DNA of 8,105 nucleotides, from NCBI GenBank assembly GCA_050732635.1, contig JBOHRE010000127.1, positions 1-8,105 of the forward strand. The letters are read 5' to 3'. Source of the DNA: JBOHRE01 sp050732635. GTDB taxonomy: Bacteria > Gemmatimonadota > Gemmatimonadetes > Longimicrobiales > RSA9. The translations under genes were made by a program, and so were the position numbers. Under the pieces are notes generated by a model, which searched no databases, was not told the origin of the DNA, and was given only the letters and a program-made list of their open reading frames with translations. The first letter of the stretch is position 1. Every line of letters begins with the position of its first letter. Of the stretch, positions 5,202 through 8,105 are shown one piece after another.

Positions 5202-6254
5202 ATGACACGCGCTCCGAGGGCGCTGCTGCTGGCACTGCTGCTGAACACGGCTGCGCTCGCCGCGCAGCAGCCGCGCTCCTGGCAGGACGGCCCGCGCTTC
5301 GGCACCTTCTCCATCGTCGCGGTCGATCCGGCCACCGGCGAGAGCGGCGTGGCCGTGACGACGCGGGTACCCTGCGTCGGCAATGCGGTGCCGCACGTGC
5401 GCGCAGGTGTCGGCGCAGTGGCGACGCAGGCCTTCACGCGCGTCGAGTACGGCGCCGAGCTGCTCGACCTGCTGGCCGCCGGCACCACGCCGGCGGCGGC
5501 GCTGACGGCGGCCGTCGCGGCCGACTCGCTGGCCGAGGAGCGGCAGGTCGGCGTCATTGCGCTGGACGGCGCGGCGGCGCAGCATACCGGCGGCGACGCC
5601 AACAGCTGGGCAGGTCACCGCGCGGGACCGAATTACGCGACGCAGGGCAACCTGCTCGTGGGTCCGCAGGTACTGGCCGCCGTCGCGAGCGCATTCGAGG
5701 CCAGCGCCGCGAGCGGGCGGCACCTGGCCGATCGGCTCATCGAGGCGCTGGCCGCGGGCGACTCCGCCGGTGGCGATGCGCGCAAGGGCCGGTTGCAGTC
5801 GACGGCCGTGGTCGTGGCTGACCCGCGCCCGGGTCGCTCGCGACGGCCCGACGGCGTCACAGCCGACATCAACGTCTGCGAGCACGCCCGCCCGATCGCC
5901 GAGCTGCGGCGCATCTATGACACGATCTCGGGGACGCTGGGCTACCGCACCGTGCAGCAGTACCAGGGCGCGGACATCTGGCAGCTCCGCGTTATGCTGC
6001 ATGCGCTCGGCTACCATCGGCCGGAGCTGCCCGAGCTGAGTCGCACGGCCGAGGGCTTCCTCTACACAGCCGAGCTGGTCGAGGCCGTCGACCGATTTCG
6101 TGGCGATCAGGGCCTGTCCACGCCGGCGCTCGGCTCGCCGCCGGGCCTCGTGGACGGCGAGCTGGTCGCGCTGCTCTGGCACGAGCTCGAGCGCGCCGGC
6201 AAGGCGGCCCAGGTGCGTCGCCAGTTGCACGACCTGTTGCAGGTCAGACGCTGA
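5202..6254 (+). CDS. Secreted DUF1028 family protein (Ntn-hydrolase fold) with C-terminal peptidoglycan-binding-like region
   Basis: A 350-residue protein. It begins with a typical signal peptide: MTRAPR, a Leu/Ala core and a likely cut after the LAA at 19-21, before QQ. Residues about 34-235 match the DUF1028 pattern (TFSIVAVDPATGESGVAV at 35-52, RAGVGAVATQA at 67-77, HTGGDANSWAGHR at 128-140, ATQGNLLVGP at 146-155, GGDARKGRLQS at 190-200). DUF1028 proteins belong to the N-terminal nucleophile hydrolase fold; biochemical roles are poorly known and peptide or amide hydrolysis is only assumed. Thr35 sits at the family's usual N-terminal end and could be a nucleophile if processing exposes it, but that is speculation. 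Residues about 239-350 (TLGYRT at 245-250, then IWQLRVMLHALGY at 259-271) resemble the peptidoglycan-binding module often fused to DUF1028. The ATG follows the amidohydrolase stop by one base, so translation is probably coupled and the two hydrolases should be co-made. An upstream in-frame start exists at 5148, but it would bury the signal peptide. Confidence 0.87.
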   Translation: MTRAPRALLLALLLNTAALAAQQPRSWQDGPRFGTFSIVAVDPATGESGVAVTTRVPCVGNAVPHVRAGVGAVATQAFTRVEYGAELLDLLAAGTTPAAALTAAVAADSLAEERQVGVIALDGAAAQHTGGDANSWAGHRAGPNYATQGNLLVGPQVLAAVASAFEASAASGRHLADRLIEALAAGDSAGGDARKGRLQSTAVVVADPRPGRSRRPDGVTADINVCEHARPIAELRRIYDTISGTLGYRTVQQYQGADIWQLRVMLHALGYHRPELPELSRTAEGFLYTAELVEAVDRFRGDQGLSTPALGSPPGLVDGELVALLWHELERAGKAAQVRRQLHDLLQVRR

Positions 6255-6257
6255 TCC

Positions 6258-6301
6258 GCGCGCGGCCCGGTGCCGCGAACGACGGCACCGTCGTCGCGCG
6301 C
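6258..6301 (+). terminator. Two-part hairpin between the DUF1028 gene and the small membrane protein gene
   Basis: An inner stem of 8 bp (cggtgccg 6268-6275 with cggcaccg 6283-6290, 7-nt loop) is stacked on an outer stem of 7 bp (gcgcgcg 6258-6264 with cgcgcgc 6295-6301) across a small internal loop. It begins 4 bases after the DUF1028 stop and ends 8 bases before a strong Shine-Dalgarno. There is no following T-run, so an intrinsic terminator is not certain. An RNA-stability structure, a weak terminator that reduces read-through, or a translation-control hairpin fits equally well. Confidence 0.45.
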
Positions 6302-6308
6302 CCTACGC

Positions 6309-6315
6309 GGGGAGG
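6309..6315 (+). promoter_or_regulatory. Strong Shine-Dalgarno (GGGGAGG) for the small membrane protein gene
   Basis: GGGGAGG lies 5 nt before the ATG at 6321. It is the only strong ribosome-binding site in the window and it fixes the start of the downstream gene, ruling out an upstream in-frame start at 6270. Its strength contrasts with the coupled or weak starts of the two preceding genes and suggests that this gene is translated independently. Confidence 0.75.
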
Positions 6316-6320
6316 TTGGC

Positions 6321-6785
6321 ATGGCCAGAATCAACACGCGTGGCGTGCTCCTCGGAGGCCTGCTCGCCGGGCTCATCATCAACATCGGCGAGTTCATCCT
6401 GAACGGCGCGCTGCTGGCCGACGAGTTCGCCGCCGCGATGCAGGCGCTGGGCGTTACCATGCCGGAAGGTGGCGCGACCATGGCCGTCTGGATCATCATG
6501 GGCTTCGCTCTCGGCATCCTCGCGGTCTGGGTCCACGCTGCGATCCGGCCGCGTTTCGGCCCCGGGCCGAGCACCGCGATCATTGCCGGTCTCACCGTCT
6601 TCGTGCTGGCGTACGCCTATCCGACGGTCGGCATGCTGAACCTCGGCCTGTTCCCGGCCAGCCTCAGCTATATCGGCCTGGTCTGGGGCTTCTTCGAGAT
6701 CCCGCTCGCCACCCTGGCCGGCGCCGCGCTCTACAAGGAAACCGGCGAGACGTCGCCCAAGCCGGCGTCGGCGATGGCGGCCTGA
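6321..6785 (+). CDS. Small four-helix membrane protein of unknown function
   Basis: A 154-residue protein with four predicted transmembrane helices at about 8-30, 53-74, 84-105 and 114-138, separated by short loops, and a hydrophilic tail (about 139-154: KETGETSPKPASAMAA). The first helix holds a polar pair in the stretch IINIGEFILNG (19-29), with Asn21 and Glu24, and helix two ends with WVHAAIRPRFG (70-80); such polar positions could be functional. I do not recognise a named family; similar short hypothetical membrane proteins with an LLGGLLAGLIINIGE-like start occur in bacteria with this type of genome. It lies 66 bp after the DUF1028 gene behind a hairpin and has its own strong ribosome-binding site, so it may be only loosely tied to the hydrolase pair. 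Coding status is well supported by the Shine-Dalgarno, the hydrophobic pattern and a hairpin directly after its stop. Confidence 0.75.
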   Translation: MARINTRGVLLGGLLAGLIINIGEFILNGALLADEFAAAMQALGVTMPEGGATMAVWIIMGFALGILAVWVHAAIRPRFGPGPSTAIIAGLTVFVLAYAYPTVGMLNLGLFPASLSYIGLVWGFFEIPLATLAGAALYKETGETSPKPASAMAA

Positions 6786-6810
6786 GGGCGGAGGCCGTAG
6801 GCCTCCGCCC
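6786..6810. terminator. Perfect 11-bp hairpin directly after the small membrane protein gene
   Basis: gggcggaggcc (6786-6796), loop gta, ggcctccgccc (6800-6810) form an 11-bp perfect GC-rich stem with a 3-nt loop. It begins at the base after the TGA stop of the small membrane protein gene. It lacks a T-run on either strand, but position between two convergent genes and the strength of the stem suggest a bidirectional transcription stop or 3'-end protector. Confidence 0.6.
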
Positions 6811-6917
6811 GTTGATGGTCGATGGTTAGTGGTTGGTAGTCGATTGCGGTCGGTCGGCGCGCCGGCGTCTTGCGGCCGGCGCACTGCACGATCAACCACC
6901 AACCATCAACCATCAAC
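6811..6917. repeat. Large imperfect inverted repeat with GGTTGAT-type arms and an inner stem
   Basis: The arms at 6811-6837 and 6891-6917 are complementary at 24 of 27 positions (gttgatggt... against ...accatcaac). The right arm is itself a 7-bp tandem repeat (aaccatc, aaccatc, aacc). Between the arms is a GC-rich core with a perfect 8-bp inner stem, gcgccggc (6859-6866) and gccggcgc (6875-6882), with an 8-nt loop. The element fills the space between two convergent genes. The stop codon of the metal transporter (6906-6908) falls inside the right arm. It could be a terminator, a dispersed repeat or a small non-autonomous element. From memory, GGTTGATGGTTGAT-type repeats are scattered through other bacterial genomes; I cannot verify this here. 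Confidence 0.7.
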
Positions 6918-7895
6918 CGGTGGGGGGTGGGGCGGCGGGATGGGGTCGGGCTGCTGCGCGAGCTCGGGTACGGCGGTCAGGACGATGTCGTGCACGCGCC
7001 AGTGCAGGCCGCTCAGCATGCGGCCGGCCTCAGCGAAGCGGCGCACGACGTCGCGCTCCTCGCGCATGACGATGTAGGCTTCGCCGGCCAGCACGTCGCC
7101 CTCCTCGCGCACGCGCACATCCGCGTCGGCGACCCAAGGCAGCGCCAGCAGCGCCTCGCGCATCTGCGCGGGGATCGCGTCGACCTGGCCCTCGATCGTG
7201 GTCGGCCGCTCGTCCATCAGATCGGCGATCACACGCTTCAGGTTCTGCACGCCGTCCTTCACGATCTCGAGCGAGATGATGCCCGCGGCAACGGAATCGG
7301 CCCACCACCAGCCGATGCCGATGCCGAGGATGCCGACGATGCCGGCGAGGGCAGTCAGCCAGTCGCCCTTGTTCATGTCGGCGTCGGCCTTGAGCGTCTT
7401 GTCGTGGATCTCCTCGGCGAGCGGCAGCTTCAGGTGGCCCAGCACCAGTGGCGGTATCACGCTGTAGACGAGCGCGCCGATCATTGCCCAGCCGGCCCAG
7501 AACTGCTGGCCGAAGACGACCATCGTGCCGATGGTCGGATGCTCCTGGCGCACGAGCCCCATGCTCGAGTCGATCAGGATGAACAGGCCGAATCCGGTGA
7601 GAGCGACGGCGCCGGTCAGGAAGGAGATCGAGACCGCGCGGTGGTAACCGTAGGGGAAGCGCTGCGTCGAGTCGCGGAAGCGGTAGCGCGCCGAAACCAG
7701 GAACGCGATCGGCGGCACGAGCGAGAGGATGTCCTCGACCCAGGCCGCCTTCATGGCCTGCGACGCGCCCATGGTCAGGCCGACCGCGGCGATCACCGTC
7801 GCCATGAGGATGACGCTCAGCCACTCGAGGCGCCGCGCGCGCTCGAACGCCGGCGCCTTGCCGCCCGGCAGTTGGAACTGGCGACGTCGCCTCAC
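6906..7895 (-). CDS. Cation diffusion facilitator (CDF)-like metal transporter, non-canonical metal site
   Basis: A 329-residue inner-membrane protein of the CDF (cation efflux) family, whose members export divalent metals in exchange for protons. Hydrophobic segments lie at about 27-44, 56-68, 86-108, 133-153, 180-198 and possibly 200-212. The conserved RFPYGYHRA motif is at 79-87, and a cytoplasmic dimerisation-type domain spans about 225-311 (ALPWVADADVRVREEGDVLA at 251-270, HWRVHDIVLTAVP at 298-310). In canonical CDFs helix 2 carries DxxxD and helix 5 carries HxxxD or DxxxD. Here the matching segments read AWVEDILSL (51-59) and MNKGDWLTA (174-182), so each keeps only the second Asp (Asp55, Asp178). 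The metal is therefore not predictable. The GTG start at 7895 overlaps the stop of the upstream gene as GTGA, indicating coupling; no other usable upstream start exists. The Pro-rich tail (317-329) runs into the downstream inverted repeat, which supplies the stop. Confidence 0.82.
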   Translation of the reverse strand: MRRRRQFQLPGGKAPAFERARRLEWLSVILMATVIAAVGLTMGASQAMKAAWVEDILSLVPPIAFLVSARYRFRDSTQRFPYGYHRAVSISFLTGAVALTGFGLFILIDSSMGLVRQEHPTIGTMVVFGQQFWAGWAMIGALVYSVIPPLVLGHLKLPLAEEIHDKTLKADADMNKGDWLTALAGIVGILGIGIGWWWADSVAAGIISLEIVKDGVQNLKRVIADLMDERPTTIEGQVDAIPAQMREALLALPWVADADVRVREEGDVLAGEAYIVMREERDVVRRFAEAGRMLSGLHWRVHDIVLTAVPELAQQPDPIPPPHPPPVDG

Positions 7896-8105
7896 TGCGT
7901 CGCCGAGCGCACGAGGCGCTCGCGGATCTGCTCCCTGCGCCGCTCGAGCCAGCTCTCGAGCGCCGTGAGCAGCGCGTTCTCCCCGGGCGGCACCGCGAGC
8001 ACGTGCCGCTCGCGGTGCAGCTCCGGTCCGAGCGTGTCATAGCCGATGCCGGCCAGCGCCCAGGTGGGCGCCGCCAGCAGCGAGAGCCGCGGGTCGAGCC
8101 CCGGC
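7892..8105 (-). CDS. C-terminal fragment of an unrecognised protein
   Basis: An open frame enters from the right edge and gives 70 residues before a TGA at 7892-7894. The visible part reads PGLDPRLSLLAAPTWALAGI, then GYDTLGPEL, a short strand-like segment (RHVLAVPPGE) and a charged helix (LLTALESWLERRREQIRERL) ending RSATQ. I recognise no family from this. It is very probably real because its stop overlaps the GTG start of the metal transporter (GTGA), which is the arrangement expected for consecutive genes of one operon, and because its composition is protein-like while the other frames here are Arg/Ser-rich. Start, full length and function lie outside the window. No cysteine or histidine cluster suggesting a metal site is present in this part. 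Confidence 0.6.
   Translation of the reverse strand, partial: PGLDPRLSLLAAPTWALAGIGYDTLGPELHRERHVLAVPPGENALLTALESWLERRREQIRERLVRSATQ

Noticed and set aside
5052..6230. 392-residue open frame on the minus strand
   Set aside because: It is antisense to the DUF1028 gene and the amidohydrolase end, Arg-rich and without recognisable motifs.
7030..8040. 336-residue open frame on the minus strand in another frame from the metal transporter
   Set aside because: It is Arg/Ser/Gly-rich without helices or motifs, while the overlapping frame encodes a clear CDF-like membrane protein.
6870..8042. 390-residue open frame on the plus strand
   Set aside because: It is antisense to the metal transporter and begins inside the inverted repeat; the composition (Arg, His, Asp, Gln rich) is that of an antisense frame.

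Overview
The window is GC-rich chromosomal DNA in which all nine readable reading frames stop with TGA. The likely source is an uncultured soil or sediment bacterium. A Gemmatimonadota-like origin is my best guess, based on the style of the gene content: exported amidohydrolases with an extra N-terminal domain, a secreted DUF1028 protein, and the SSS symporter subtype. This is inference and cannot be confirmed from 8 kb.

Layout. (1) 1-130 is the right end of an IS3-family insertion sequence: the last 32 codons of the transposase plus a terminal inverted repeat. (2) 131-245 is a T-rich spacer and two blocks of a degenerate 9-bp repeat. (3) 192-3125, minus strand, is a tight three-gene unit read right to left: a class III aminotransferase (AGXT2-like), a 32-residue membrane peptide in GTGA overlap with it, and a PutP-like SSS sodium/solute symporter. 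(4) 3126-3235 is a 110-bp divergent intergenic region. (5) 3236-6785, plus strand, holds a two-domain metal-dependent amidohydrolase, a secreted DUF1028 Ntn-hydrolase-like protein with a C-terminal peptidoglycan-binding-like region that starts 1 nt after the amidohydrolase stop, and, after a hairpin, a small four-helix membrane protein. (6) 6786-6917 is a convergent intergenic region made of a perfect 11-bp hairpin and a larger imperfect inverted repeat. (7) 6906-8105, minus strand, holds a cation diffusion facilitator-like transporter, coupled by another GTGA overlap to the 3' end of an unrecognised gene that enters from the right edge.

How the genes may work together. The two divergent units contain uptake (symporter plus small peptide), deamination (aminotransferase) and probable extracytoplasmic hydrolysis (amidohydrolase, DUF1028 protein). 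An attractive but unproven reading is one module that releases an amino compound or small peptide outside the cytoplasm, imports it with sodium and transaminates it. The metal transporter unit appears independent.

I found no RNA gene, CRISPR array, phage or defence gene. The points most worth attention are the unlisted 32-residue symporter companion, two different repeat families that supply the final codons and stop of two transporters, and the non-canonical ion or metal sites of both transporters.
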